Shown piece after piece: positions 51,201 to 58,925 of a stretch of DNA of 64,000 bases. Below the pieces are notes generated by a model. It was not told where the DNA came from. It ran no database searches and was given only the letters and a program-made list of their open reading frames with translations. Within the stretch, counting starts at the first letter, position 1. Each line of letters opens with the position of its first letter. Source of the DNA: Micropruina sp. (GTDB taxonomy: Bacteria > Actinomycetota > Actinomycetes > Propionibacteriales > Propionibacteriaceae); contig JADJVZ010000013.1 in NCBI GenBank assembly GCA_016716635.1, positions 62,001-126,000 of the forward strand, written 5' to 3'. A program made the translations under genes and the position numbers.

Positions 51201-51667
51201 CCGTCGACCTCTACTCCGACCTGTCGGTGCTCGGCACTCGGCAGTTCTTCCACGGCCTGGAGGCCGGCGAGGAGTACGAGGTCGACATCCAAAAGGGCAA
51301 GACCCTGCTGCTTGGAATCACCGCGATCGGCGAGCCCGATGAGCGGGGCATCCGTCAGGTCATGTGCTCGATGAACGGCCAGATGCGGGCGGTGGCGGTC
51401 CGCGATCTCTCCGTAAAGACCACGGTGACCGCGGCCGAGAAGGCTGACACGTCCAACGCGGGTCACGTCCCGGCGCCCTTCGCTGGAGTGGTCACCTTGA
51501 CCGTGGCGGTCGGCGACGAGGTGGCCGTGGGAGATCAGGTGGCCACCATCGAGGCCATGAAGATGGAGGCGGCGATCACCAGCTCCGTCGCGGGCGTCGT
51601 CAAGCGCGCCTGCATCGGACACGCCCAAGCCGTCGAAGGCGGAGACCTGCTGCTGGTCGTCGGCTGA
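48278..51667 (+). CDS. pyc: Pyruvate carboxylase
   Basis: Biotin enzyme of 1129 residues that makes oxaloacetate from pyruvate, bicarbonate and ATP. The biotin carboxylase domain (1-450) has KAVSGGGGRGMRRV near 157-170 and EMNPRIQVEHTVTEEV near 290. The carboxyltransferase domain (about 525-800) has TDTTFRDAHQSLLATRLRT and the metal site HLHTHDTAGGQ. The C-terminal carrier has biotin Lys near 1093 in EAMKMEAA. Open frame begins further upstream, but GTG 48278 follows AAGGAGGA at 48267-48274 and gives FNKVLVANRGEIAVR, so it is preferred. A strong hairpin follows the stop. Confidence 0.97.
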   Translation: MFNKVLVANRGEIAVRAFRAATELGIKTVAVFPFEDRLSEYRLKADESYQIGEVGHPVRAYLDVDGIIRAAKAAGVDAIYPGYGFLSENPDLAQACEENGIVFVGPRHQVLEMAGNKARAIAEARAAGLPTLRSSEPSDDLDTLLASAEQIGFPLFVKAVSGGGGRGMRRVQDEDGLRAAVEEAQREAESAFGDARMYLEEAVVRPRHIEVQILGDATGAIIHLYERDCSVQRRHQKVVELAPAPNLDPDLRDRMCADAVKFARQISYVNAGTVEFLLGEDGRYVFIEMNPRIQVEHTVTEEVTDVDLVSSQLRIAAGESLADLGLTQDAIKLRGAAMQCRITTEDPSNGFRPDTGRLSVYRSPGGAGIRLDGGTVFTGSEIGAHFDSMLVKLTARGRDLPTAARRAYRALTEFRIRGVSTNIPFLEAVITDPDFLAGRVTTSFIEERPQLMVHRIPADRGTKLLQYLAEVSVNLPNGHSDVTLLHAKTKLPKVPDALLAAAPPKGSRDLLLTEGPERWAQALREQSALAVTDTTFRDAHQSLLATRLRTRDMLHVAPYLARMLPQLLTVEAWGGATFDVALRFLKEDPWERLAQLHEEMPNIPLQMLLRGRNTVGYTPYPLKVTNAFVHEAAKTGVDIFRIFDALNNVDQIRPAIEAVRETDHAVAEAALCYTGSMLSPGEKLYTLDYYLKLAEQFVKAGAHVLAIKDMAGLLRAPAAARLVTELRRNFDLPVHLHTHDTAGGQLATLLAASDAGVDAVDVAASALAGTTSQVSLSALIAATDDTPRATGLSLDAATSLEPYFEAVRNLYKPFESGLPGPTGRVYHHEIPGGQLSNLRTQAIALGLGDRFEDIEDMYAAANAILGNIVKVTPSSKVVGDLALALVGANADPLAFEANPERFDIPDSVIGFLNGDLGDPPGGWPEPFRTKALQGRRTRPVETELSDADTAALDSTPRATLNRLLFPGPSKDFEDAVDLYSDLSVLGTRQFFHGLEAGEEYEVDIQKGKTLLLGITAIGEPDERGIRQVMCSMNGQMRAVAVRDLSVKTTVTAAEKADTSNAGHVPAPFAGVVTLTVAVGDEVAVGDQVATIEAMKMEAAITSSVAGVVKRACIGHAQAVEGGDLLLVVG

Positions 51668-51730
51668 GGTTTCTGCTCGGCTGAGGTTCATGCCCGCCAC
51701 GGCATCATGCTCGGCACGACTAGCCACAAA

Positions 51731-51761
51731 CAGCGCCTCGGGGTTCTTCCCCGGGGCGCTG
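51731..51761 (+). terminator. Terminator hairpin of pyc
   Basis: CAGCGCCTCGGGG (51731-51743) pairs with CCCCGGGGCGCTG (51749-51761) with one T-G pair, loop of five bases, followed by TTGATATT. Lies 64 bases after the pyc stop. Confidence 0.75.
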
Positions 51762-51770
51762 TTGATATTC

Positions 51771-51866
51771 CGCCGCTACCCTGCCGTTCTCGCCGCTACC
51801 CTGCCGCTCATGCGCCTTCCCTACCGTTGCAGCGACAGGGTAGGCGCGTTTGCGGCAGGGAAGGCG
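51771..51866. repeat. Interleaved direct and inverted repeats after pyc
   Basis: CGCCGCTACCCTGCCG occurs at 51771 and 51791. CTACCCTG (51796-51803) is complementary to CAGGGTAG (51836-51843), and CGCCTTCCCT (51813-51822) is complementary to AGGGAAGGCG (51857-51866). The two pairings cross (A-B-A'-B'), a pseudoknot-like order. Could be a structured RNA or remains of a repeat family. Confidence 0.6.
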
Positions 51867-52241
51867 ATCTCAGGGGGAGTCTCAGGCTCGACGGTCTCGG
51901 GGTGGTGCCCTGCTGCCGCCTCACCCCACGGAGGCAGCCCGAACCCGCCTACACCCCACGAAACACCCCAAACGTCGACCACCCGAACCTTCGCGGAATC
52001 CTTCACGTGCCCGTGAGGTCCGCTCATGGACGTCAGCTCCACGGCGGACGCTGGCGGGCCTGTTTCGGACACGACCCGGAACCCAAGACGACAGCACGGC
52101 CTTCCGTAGAGGGACCGCCAGACTTTAAGACCAACCAGGCCCCCCGGTCCCCGAGTCCGGATGGATGCCTGCAAGGGCGCGGCCCCGAGCCCGCTAGACA
52201 GCTTCTCGACGTGCGGCTCATTCGGCTGAGAGGGTGGGCAG
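51867..52241. other. Intergenic stretch without convincing genes
   Basis: Several open frames cross this stretch on both strands, but they are short, lack ribosome sites and have unnatural composition. I see no RNA gene or clear regulatory motif other than GAGAGGG just before the methyltransferase ATG at 52242. Confidence 0.5.
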
Positions 52242-52859
52242 ATGAACCGGGACCAGCGCTCCGCCGCCTTTTGGCAAAAGGAGGCGCGCGGCTACGACGC
52301 CATGATGGCTGTGGCCGAGCGGCGGTTCTTCGCGGGCGCCCGGGAGTGGGTGTGCTCCAGAGCCGTGGGCGACGTCCTGGAAGTCGGCGTCGGCACCGGG
52401 CTGAATCTCCCCCTCTACCCACCTGAGGTGCAGCTCACCGGAATGGATCGCAGCGGGGCGATGCTCGCGATCGCCAGGCAGCGCGCCGCGAGCCTCGGCC
52501 GCGAGGTGGCGCTCATGGAGGGCGACGCCATGACCTTGGACTTTCCCGACAGCACCTTCGACACGGTGGTCAGCACCTACACGCTGTGCTGCGTGCCGGA
52601 CGAGCGGCGCGGGTTGCAGGAATGCGTTCGGGTGCTCCGCCCCGGCGGACGGCTCCTTCTCGCCGACCACGTGGTCGCGACGAACCCCTTGCTCAAGGTC
52701 GGGGAGTACCTACTGCAGGCGGTGACGGTCCCCCTTCAGGGCGAGTGGTTCACGCGGCGACCTCTGCCAATGGTGCGCGACCTCGGCCTCGAAATCGTGG
52801 AAACCGAACGGACGCTCCACGGCGCCATCGAACGCGTCCACGCTCGCCGACCCGACTAA
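52242..52859 (+). CDS. Class I SAM-dependent methyltransferase (UbiE/Methyltransf_11-like)
   Basis: Cytosolic enzyme of 205 residues. Motif I is DVLEVGVGTGLNLPLYP near residue 44, the acidic motif II TGMDRSGAMLAIARQRA near 67, motif post-I MEGDAMTLDFPDSTFDTVVSTYTLC near 92, and RVLRPGGRLLLADHV near 131. It resembles methyltransferases acting on small molecules or phospholipids (PmtA-like). GAGAGGG precedes the ATG. Substrate unknown. Confidence 0.92.
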   Translation: MNRDQRSAAFWQKEARGYDAMMAVAERRFFAGAREWVCSRAVGDVLEVGVGTGLNLPLYPPEVQLTGMDRSGAMLAIARQRAASLGREVALMEGDAMTLDFPDSTFDTVVSTYTLCCVPDERRGLQECVRVLRPGGRLLLADHVVATNPLLKVGEYLLQAVTVPLQGEWFTRRPLPMVRDLGLEIVETERTLHGAIERVHARRPD

Positions 52860-52903
52860 CACTGCGGGCTTCGAGCGACCGCGCCTGCCCAACTTCAAAG
52901 ACA

Positions 52904-52942
52904 GTGTTGATTTGCACGGGACCTCGCCGAGTAAATCAACAC
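52904..52942. terminator. Hairpin between convergent genes
   Basis: GTGTTGATTT (52904-52913) and AAATCAACAC (52933-52942) are perfect 10-bp complements with a 19-base loop, midway between the stops of the methyltransferase gene and the convergent repeat protein gene. It could end transcription from both sides. Confidence 0.5.
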
Positions 52943-52976
52943 GAAGATTCGCCGAGCAGGTGCAGGAGGCCTTCCA

Positions 52977-53729
52977 CTAGCTGGCACGAGCGGGGCGCGG
53001 CCCTCGTCGGCGTTCGGCGCGGAGTCGCCGGCCGTCCTGGCGCAGCCACCTCACGGCCTTGCGGTCACCGCCAGCTGCCGCCTTCTTGATCCACGCGCGC
53101 GCACCGCGAAGATCGCCGAGCTTCTCGAGGGTGATGCCCGCGTTGAAGGCGCTGAAGGCGTCGCCGCGTGTGTAGCCCTCGGCGTAGGCGGCCATCCCGA
53201 GTTCGGTTTCTCCCGCCGCGGTCAAGAGGTTCCCCAACGGCATCAGCGCGTCGATCTCGCCCGCCTCGGACGCCGCCCGCAGGGCCGAGATGGCCTCATC
53301 GACCCGTCCCTGGCTGACGAGGCACTCCGCGTATTCGCAAACCACCCAAGTGAGGGTTTCGGTGGCGGCTCTCAGTGCGGGTTCGTCGGCCTCGGCGAGG
53401 TACTCCCACCGGATGAACGCCGCCAGGGCTGCTGCCTCAGCTGCGTGCTCGGGATGATTGCGGGCGAGGACCGCAAGAACCGGTAACGCCTCCAGCGCGG
53501 CTCCACTTTCTGCCAGGTCGACGCCAAAATCGCGCAACCCCTTCGGATCGTCGTAGCTGGCGGCTAACCGAAGCGCCCAGCGGGCACGTCGCGGTTTCCG
53601 GAGCCCCTCCTCGGCAATGGCCAGGTTGTACGCGGCCAACTCATCACCGTCGCGAAGCTCCTTCAGGGCGGCGTTCCGCGCCGCGCGCCAACGTCCAGCG
53701 TCGATGAACTCCGCGCTCCACCATGGCAT
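52977..53729 (-). CDS. TPR/Sel1-like repeat protein
   Basis: Soluble all-helical protein of 250 residues. Degenerate repeats of 34-36 residues are visible, for example DELAAYNLAIAEEGLRKPRRARWALRLAA, then DALMPLGNLLTAAGETELGMAAYAEGY and DAFSAFNAGITLEKLGDLRGARAWIKKAAAGG. The last has the Sel1 A-G-N-L-G style. A basic tail ends the protein. Probably a protein-protein adaptor; partners are unknown. It lies downstream of the IclR gene after 30 bases and may be in its own operon. Confidence 0.8.
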   Translation of the reverse strand: MPWWSAEFIDAGRWRAARNAALKELRDGDELAAYNLAIAEEGLRKPRRARWALRLAASYDDPKGLRDFGVDLAESGAALEALPVLAVLARNHPEHAAEAAALAAFIRWEYLAEADEPALRAATETLTWVVCEYAECLVSQGRVDEAISALRAASEAGEIDALMPLGNLLTAAGETELGMAAYAEGYTRGDAFSAFNAGITLEKLGDLRGARAWIKKAAAGGDRKAVRWLRQDGRRLRAERRRGPRPARAS

Positions 53730-53759
53730 GTGCCGTCACCCTTGGGTACCAGTGTCGGA

Positions 53760-54539
53760 TCAGGCCTGCTGGTTCATCAGCATCGGGTTGGAGAGCTCGT
53801 GGGCCACGCGGCGGAGTTCGGGGATCACCGCTTCGAGCCGGCCTTCGAGGTCGTCGGCCATGAACAGGGACGCCCCGAGGGCGAACGGTTCCTCGGCGCT
53901 CGAGCGCGGACGGACGAGCATCGCGACCCCCGTCACCGCCGGATTGGTTTCGCCGTCATCGAGTGAATACCCGCGCTCACGTGTGGCCTCGAGCTTCGCG
54001 AGGAGCCCCGCCACGGTCGAGACCGAGCGTTCGGTCCATTGGGGCAGGTTGCCGTCGCGGAAGCGGTCCGCAACCACGGCCGGATCAAGCTGCGCCAGCA
54101 AGATATTGCCGACGGCCGTGGTGGAGGCCGGGAACCGGTCCCCGATCGTGGCGGACAACCGCAAGGGGGCTCGTCCTTCGTGGCGGGCGACGTAGAGCAC
54201 CGAGGTGCCGTCCAGCACCGCCAACTGCAGCAGCTCGTGCGAGAGGACGGGCGACTCTGAGCAGTGCCGGTAGAACTCGCGGACGACGTCGAACGAACGC
54301 AGATAGGCCCCGCCGAGCTCGACGATCTTGCGCCCCAACACGTAGGAGGTGTCGCGCCGGGAGATCAGCCCGGCCTCTTCGAGCGCGCTGCAGAGGTTGA
54401 ATGTGGACGACTTCGCCAGCCCGAGCTCCCGCGAAATGTCGGTCAGGTTGAGCGCGATTCCCTCAGATGCGAGCAGATTGAGAATGGCCGCAGCGCGCGT
54501 CACCGCGGGCGCGCCACTCGGCTTGGATTTCTCGTTCAC
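53760..54539 (-). CDS. IclR-family transcriptional regulator
   Basis: Regulator of 259 residues. The N-terminal winged helix is AVTRAAAILNLLASEGIALNLTDISRELGLAKSSTFNLCSALEEAGLI, followed by the GAF-like effector domain (VREFYRHCSESPVLSHELLQLAVLDG, then SATIGDRFPASTTAVGNILLAQL). GTG 54539 was chosen; the frame is open far upstream but inside the dehydrogenase gene. It lies 47 bases after L-idonate-dehydrogenase-like gene, in the same direction, and is the likely regulator of the sugar-acid locus. IclR proteins bind as tetramers on repeated palindromes, which matches the site at 56479-56540. Confidence 0.92.
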   Translation of the reverse strand: MNEKSKPSGAPAVTRAAAILNLLASEGIALNLTDISRELGLAKSSTFNLCSALEEAGLISRRDTSYVLGRKIVELGGAYLRSFDVVREFYRHCSESPVLSHELLQLAVLDGTSVLYVARHEGRAPLRLSATIGDRFPASTTAVGNILLAQLDPAVVADRFRDGNLPQWTERSVSTVAGLLAKLEATRERGYSLDDGETNPAVTGVAMLVRPRSSAEEPFALGASLFMADDLEGRLEAVIPELRRVAHELSNPMLMNQQA

Positions 54540-54586
54540 GCTGGCTCCCCTTCGTTCCGAGGCTAAGTTTGCCCGGCCCGTCGTTC

Positions 54587-55603
54587 CTACCCCAACTTCG
54601 GATCGACGACGACCAACACCTTGGACGACACCGCCGCGTCCGCCGCGCAGTCGAAGGCGGCCACCACGTCGTCGAGCGGAAACTCGTGGGTCACGACCTT
54701 CTCGAGAATCGGCGTGCTGGCCAGCATCGCGATGGCCTCGTCGAGTTCGCCGTTGAACCGGAAAGAACCTCGGACGATCAACTCCCGCGCCACCACCGGT
54801 GCCATGTCGAACGGCTGGTTGCCCCCGGGGACTAGCCCCAGTTGGACCATCGTCCCGCCGCGGACGACCGCGTTCACGCACGGGCTCAACGCGGGCGGGG
54901 CGCCGGACGCCTCGAACACCACATCAAAAGCCTCGGTCGGCATCGGATCAACGCCCACGTGGACGGTCGCCGACACCCCCAACCCCAAGGCTCGCTCCAA
55001 CGCCGCGGGCAGCACGTCGGCCACGGTCACGGTCGCGCCGCGGGCCACGCAGGCACCGGCCAGCAGCAAGCCGATGGGCCCGGCGCCGGAAACCAGCACT
55101 CGTTTGCCGCTCACATCGCCCGAAATGGTCAAGGCATGAAGTCCGACCGCCAAGGGTTCGGCGAGGGCCGCACGGCGCAGCGGCAGGCCGTCCGGGAGCG
55201 TCCGGACCTGATCGAGCCGCGCCAAGAACAACCCGCTCATGGCGCCCTGGGTGTGAGGGGTGGTCGCGGCGCTGCCGAGGTACCGTCCGCCGGGCCAGAT
55301 GTTCGGACGATCGTCCAGGCCGGGAAGGGGCGTCCCCACGGACGCCGGATGCAGGGTCACCCGCGTGCCGACGGGGTAGGTGCCGGACGGATCGGCATCG
55401 ATCACGCCCGCCAACTCATGCCCCGGGACCAGCGGCTCGGTGACGACGAACGCGCCGACCGCGCCGTGGCGGTAATAGGAGAGGTCGGAGCCGCAGATGC
55501 CGACGTGGCTCACGCGGATCAGCACCTGCCCGGGGCCAGCAACAGGCGAGGGAACCTCCGCGAGGCGAAGGTCGTGGGCACCGGAGATGAGGGCCGCCTT
55601 CAT
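54587..55603 (-). CDS. Zinc-type medium-chain dehydrogenase, L-idonate 5-dehydrogenase-like
   Basis: NAD(P)-dependent enzyme of 338 residues. Catalytic zinc ligands C37 (VGICGSD) and H62-E63 (VPGHELAGV) are present, with the Rossmann loop VLVSGAGPIGLLLAGACVARGA near 169. The four structural-zinc Cys usually found about residues 90-105 are missing (LHPASVGTPLPGLDDRPNIW). L-idonate dehydrogenases oxidise L-idonate to 5-keto-D-gluconate. The SDR gene upstream would then reduce the product to gluconate. Similar sorbitol or threonine-type dehydrogenases cannot be excluded. Confidence 0.85.
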   Translation of the reverse strand: MKAALISGAHDLRLAEVPSPVAGPGQVLIRVSHVGICGSDLSYYRHGAVGAFVVTEPLVPGHELAGVIDADPSGTYPVGTRVTLHPASVGTPLPGLDDRPNIWPGGRYLGSAATTPHTQGAMSGLFLARLDQVRTLPDGLPLRRAALAEPLAVGLHALTISGDVSGKRVLVSGAGPIGLLLAGACVARGATVTVADVLPAALERALGLGVSATVHVGVDPMPTEAFDVVFEASGAPPALSPCVNAVVRGGTMVQLGLVPGGNQPFDMAPVVARELIVRGSFRFNGELDEAIAMLASTPILEKVVTHEFPLDDVVAAFDCAADAAVSSKVLVVVDPKLG

Positions 55604-55648
55604 GGGACGTCCTTTCAGGGCAGGAGGGAGAAGAGGTTCGGGGACGTG

Positions 55649-56413
55649 TCAGACGACGGCCGACATGCCGCCATCGACGTAAATGATTTGGCCGTTCACG
55701 AAACGGGAGGCATCCGAGGCGAGGAAGACGCAGGTGCCGATGAGGTCTTCGACCTGGCCCCAGCGTCCGGCGGGCGTCCGATTGCAAACCCAATCGCTGA
55801 AGGTCTGGTCCTCGACGAGGGCCTTGGTGAGGACGGTCGCGAAATAGCCGGGAGCCAGGGCGTTGGACTGGATGCCGTGCTTGGCGAGGTCGGCGCACAG
55901 CCCGCGGGTCAGCATCACGATGCCGCCCTTCGAGGCCGAGTAGGGCGTGATTGACGGACGCGCGAGCTGGCTTTGGATCGACCCGACGTTGATGATCTTG
56001 CCGCTGCCGCGGGCCACCATGCCGACCGAAACCGCTTGCGACATCAGGAATGCGCTGGTCAAGTTGGTGTTGATAACGGTGTTCCACTGCTCGATCGTGA
56101 AGTCAGCCAGCGGGCCGCGGATCTGGACGCCCGCATTGTTCACCAGGATGTCGGGAACGCCCAAGGCGGCTTCGAGTGCGGCGATGCCAGCCTTCACGGC
56201 GGCAGCATCCGTGAGGTCAAAGGCAACCGTGTCGACCGTGTGGCCCGCTGCGCGCAGCGTCGCGGCCGAGGCGGCCAGCGTGTCGGAATCTCGGCCGTGC
56301 AACACCACGTGGGCGCCGGCTTCGGCGAGGCCGGTGGCCAGGGTCAGCCCGATCCCGCGGCTGGACCCGGTGACCAGGGCGAGGCGTCCGGTGAGATCGA
56401 AAGCGTTGGACAT
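55649..56413 (-). CDS. Short-chain dehydrogenase, gluconate 5-dehydrogenase-like
   Basis: Classical SDR of 254 residues. Cofactor motif ALVTGSSRGIGLTLA near 12, NNAG at about 93-96, catalytic Ser in INVGSIQSQLARP near 140, and YSASKGG with Tyr and Lys near 157. The C-terminus FLASDASRFVNGQIIYVDGGMSAVV is typical. The match to IdnO/Gno-type gluconate 5-dehydrogenase comes from overall style and context beside the idonate dehydrogenase. ATG 56413 with AGGAGA upstream. The double palindrome lies about 65-130 bases upstream. Confidence 0.88.
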   Translation of the reverse strand: MSNAFDLTGRLALVTGSSRGIGLTLATGLAEAGAHVVLHGRDSDTLAASAATLRAAGHTVDTVAFDLTDAAAVKAGIAALEAALGVPDILVNNAGVQIRGPLADFTIEQWNTVINTNLTSAFLMSQAVSVGMVARGSGKIINVGSIQSQLARPSITPYSASKGGIVMLTRGLCADLAKHGIQSNALAPGYFATVLTKALVEDQTFSDWVCNRTPAGRWGQVEDLIGTCVFLASDASRFVNGQIIYVDGGMSAVV

Positions 56414-56478
56414 TGTCTGTCTCCTACGAGGTGAAGTTGGGGGCGGCGGCCGTGAGCCGACTCGGGCTGGTTCCCACC

Positions 56479-56540
56479 TTGCTGGCGTTAAGCGTGTTTG
56501 CTGGCGATATTTCGCCAGCAAAGACGACTAACGCCAGCAA
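56479..56540. promoter_or_regulatory. Concentric double palindrome, operator of the sugar-acid dehydrogenase operon
   Basis: Four half-sites TTGCTGGCG are arranged two forward, two reverse. Inner palindrome 56497-56522: arms TTTGCTGGCGA and TCGCCAGCAAA with spacer TATT. Outer arms TTGCTGGCGTTA (56479-56490) and TAACGCCAGCAA (56529-56540), both perfect over 12 bp. Inner and outer palindromes have the same centre (56509.5). Neighbouring half-sites start 19 bases apart, about two helical turns. This suits one tetramer or two dimers, most simply the IclR protein at 53760-54539. Confidence 0.8.
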
Positions 56541-56580
56541 AGTGCGAGGGGGGCGCGGGGGTGGGACGTAGAAGGGGTGA

Positions 56581-56609
56581 GCTCGGCCCCACACGGGGCG
56601 GGGCCGAGC
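56581..56609 (-). terminator. Terminator of the ABC importer operon
   Basis: GCTCGGCCCC (56581-56590) pairs perfectly with GGGGCCGAGC (56600-56609), loop of nine bases, 16 bases beyond the binding-protein stop on the minus strand. It separates the importer genes from the dehydrogenase operon. Confidence 0.75.
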
Positions 56610-56625
56610 AATCAGCCAGCAGGGG

Positions 56626-57783
56626 TTACTTGCCCCAGTTCTTCTTGTAGACGTCCCGGTAACCGGACGGCGGGTCGAACGTGCCGCCGGAGGGAACGTT
56701 GGCGGCCACGATGAGGCCCGGCTTGGCGACGAAGCCCGAGGCGGCCTGTCCGGCGAAGGCGCGGTTGAGCTCGTCAACGAGCTGCCAGCCCTGCAGGAGC
56801 ACCGGCTCGGCCACCGTGGCGGCCTGGTAGTCGTGGTTGCGGATCCGCTGGAACTCCGCGGCATCGCCGTCACCGGCGGCCACGGTCTTTGGCGGACCAT
56901 CGCCCGGGATCTTCGCCGCGCGCAGCGCCGACTGAGCCCCACCGAAGTAGTTGCCATTGATGCCCATGAGGTAGGTCAGCTTGCTGCCGAACTGCTGCAG
57001 CTCACCGGCCACCAGGGACGGCATCCGCGAGTCGGCCTCGGCGATGGGGCTGTTCTCGTAGGCGAGGACGGAGCAGCCGCCGCACTGCTCGATGTAGGCC
57101 TTCATAGCGTCGGACTTGGCGACCGCGATGTCGTACTGACGATCGGTGTACAAGATGACTCCGGCGGTGCCCTTGCTGTCGGCCACGACGAACGCGGCAG
57201 CCAGCTTGGAGACCTCGATGGCGTCGGTGGTCACGTTGGCGGCGACTCCGTATTCAGCCATGGGGCCAGCCTTCGGGCCGCCGTGCCAGCTGACCAGCGG
57301 GATCTTGGCGTCGGTGGCCTTCTTGATCGTGGAGGCCTGCTCCTTGGCGTCGAAACCACCGAGGACGATCCCGGCCGGGTTCAGCGCGATGGCCTGCGAC
57401 AGCGCCTCGGTGCGACCCTGGGCGGAGCCCTTGCCGTCGAGAACGGTCACGTTCCAACCGAGCGCAGCCGCGGCTTCCTTGACCCCCGTGGCGACGGCGT
57501 TGATGCCACCGTTGGTGAGGTCGGCGCCCACGTAGGCGATGGTCGCCCCGGCCTTCTGCGCGGTCGGACCGCCGGTCGGCGGGGTGAAGCCGTCACCCTT
57601 GCCCAACGCCGCATCGACGATGGTCTGGGACTTGGCGACGATGTCGGGGTCGACCGCAACTTTGCTGGCGGACGCGGATGCCGAGGCGCTGGTGGAACCG
57701 GAGCCCACCGACCCTGAGGAGCAAGCGGCGAGAGAGAGGGCAACAACCCCAACTCCGGCAGCCACCCAAATACGTGCGAACAT
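56626..57783 (-). CDS. CUT2-type ABC importer substrate-binding lipoprotein
   Basis: Secreted, lipid-anchored sugar-binding protein of 385 residues. Signal peptide with AGVGVVALSLAACSS, Cys at 21, then a Ser/Ala linker. The fold is that of ribose-binding-like proteins: GATIAYVGADLTNGGINAVATGVKEAAAALGW, then IALNPAGIVLGGFDAKE and KKATDAKIPLVSWHGGP. Start overlaps the permease stop by one base. It is last in the importer operon. From the enzymes around it, the ligand is probably a sugar acid; that is inference. Confidence 0.9.
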   Translation of the reverse strand: MFARIWVAAGVGVVALSLAACSSGSVGSGSTSASASASASKVAVDPDIVAKSQTIVDAALGKGDGFTPPTGGPTAQKAGATIAYVGADLTNGGINAVATGVKEAAAALGWNVTVLDGKGSAQGRTEALSQAIALNPAGIVLGGFDAKEQASTIKKATDAKIPLVSWHGGPKAGPMAEYGVAANVTTDAIEVSKLAAAFVVADSKGTAGVILYTDRQYDIAVAKSDAMKAYIEQCGGCSVLAYENSPIAEADSRMPSLVAGELQQFGSKLTYLMGINGNYFGGAQSALRAAKIPGDGPPKTVAAGDGDAAEFQRIRNHDYQAATVAEPVLLQGWQLVDELNRAFAGQAASGFVAKPGLIVAANVPSGGTFDPPSGYRDVYKKNWGK

Positions 57784-58916
57784 CAGTTCTCCTTTCCTTG
57801 CGCTCCGGCGGGAGCGTCCACCATGGACGTCTCAGCCGGACTGCTTGAACTTTGTGGGGGGGTCGTGGGAGGCGGCGCGGTGGTGGTGAACTTCGCGTCC
57901 GCCCTGGCGAGCCGCTGCCGGGACGCCATGGAGGCGATCGTGATGGCGGCGATGAGGGTGAGGCCGTTGAACAACGGCTCCAGGAAGAACTGGCCCGGCA
58001 GGATCTGCTGCAACCCAGAGATGCCGACAGTCGTAATGAACACGCCGAGCACGGTGCCGAGGGCGTTCACCCGGCCGGGCTTGATGGTGGTCGAACCGAG
58101 GAAGGCTGCGGCCAGCGCGGGCATCAGGAAGTCCGGCCCGATGTTGGCCTGCGCGATGCCGGCCTGGCGGGCCGCCAACAGCACCCCGGCGAGGGCGGCC
58201 AGCATCCCGGAGGCCACCATGGCGCCGGCCACGCAAGCGCGGCGGGGGATGCCGGTGAGGCGCGCGGCGGCCGGGTTGGCGCCGACGGCGTAGAGGTAAC
58301 GTCCGACGGGAAGGAACTCCAGCACCGCCCACATGATGACGGCGAGCACGATGGCGACCACGAAGGGGCCGGGGATCGGGCCGAGGCTCCAGGTGGCCAG
58401 CTCGTCGAAGGCTTTGGCGCGGGCGCCGGTGGCGTCGGTGACCTGTTGGCCGCCGGTGTACCACATGGTGATGGCGTAGATGACCTGCCCGGTGGCCAGG
58501 GTCGCGATGAAGGCGTCGACCTGCGCCAGTTCGATGAGCAACGCGTTGACCAGGCCGATCACCGCGCCGCCGATCAAACACAGCAAGATCGCGAGTCGAT
58601 AGTCCATGCCGTGGACCTGCCACGACAGAGCCATCACCTGCCACAGGCCAGCGGCGTAGCCGGCCGACAGGTCGATCTTGCCGGTCACCATCGGGACGGT
58701 GACCGCCAGCGCGATGATGAGCAGCGGTGCCTTCGCCGAGGCCAACAGCTGAAAGTTCAGCAGGGTCGGGAAGGTCTGCGGCTTGGCGATCGCGAAGAGG
58801 CCGAACAGCAGGACGGCAAGGAAGACCATGCCGTAAATGGTCAGGATCCGTCGTCCGGCGCCGGAGTTCTTGCCGGGCTCCAAAGCTGTGGACTTGATGG
58901 AGGTGTTCATGGACAT
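57783..58916 (-). CDS. CUT2-type ABC importer permease
   Basis: Membrane subunit of 377 residues with about nine to ten hydrophobic segments, in the RbsC/BPD_transp_2 family. AVTVPMVTGKIDLSAGYAAGLWQVMA near 75 and LLIELAQVDAFIATLATGQVIYAITMW near 130 are typical, as is FLGSTTIKPGRVNALGTVLGVF near 275. A disordered Pro/Thr-rich tail follows. It is the single permease gene, so it likely acts as a homodimer. Confidence 0.92.
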   Translation of the reverse strand: MSMNTSIKSTALEPGKNSGAGRRILTIYGMVFLAVLLFGLFAIAKPQTFPTLLNFQLLASAKAPLLIIALAVTVPMVTGKIDLSAGYAAGLWQVMALSWQVHGMDYRLAILLCLIGGAVIGLVNALLIELAQVDAFIATLATGQVIYAITMWYTGGQQVTDATGARAKAFDELATWSLGPIPGPFVVAIVLAVIMWAVLEFLPVGRYLYAVGANPAAARLTGIPRRACVAGAMVASGMLAALAGVLLAARQAGIAQANIGPDFLMPALAAAFLGSTTIKPGRVNALGTVLGVFITTVGISGLQQILPGQFFLEPLFNGLTLIAAITIASMASRQRLARADAKFTTTAPPPTTPPQSSSSPAETSMVDAPAGAQGKEN

Positions 58917-58925
58917 GTCAGAACC

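Noticed and set aside
48254..51727. A long open frame (over 1100 codons) on the minus strand opposite pyc.
   Set aside because: It mirrors pyc codons, is rich in Arg, Gly, His and Val with no domain likeness, and has no ribosome site. Such antisense frames are common in GC-rich coding DNA; others lie opposite the MFS gene (3121-4740) and GH65 (16506-18203).
51821..52174. Minus-strand open frame of 117 codons after pyc.
   Set aside because: No ribosome site, no recognisable domain, and its end overlaps the repeat-rich region. Not convincing as a gene.
57655..57675. TTTGCTGGCGGA inside the substrate-binding protein gene, similar to the half-site at 56479-56540.
   Set aside because: It encodes the ordinary Ala-Ser-Lys-Val stretch after the signal peptide, is single and has no inverted partner.
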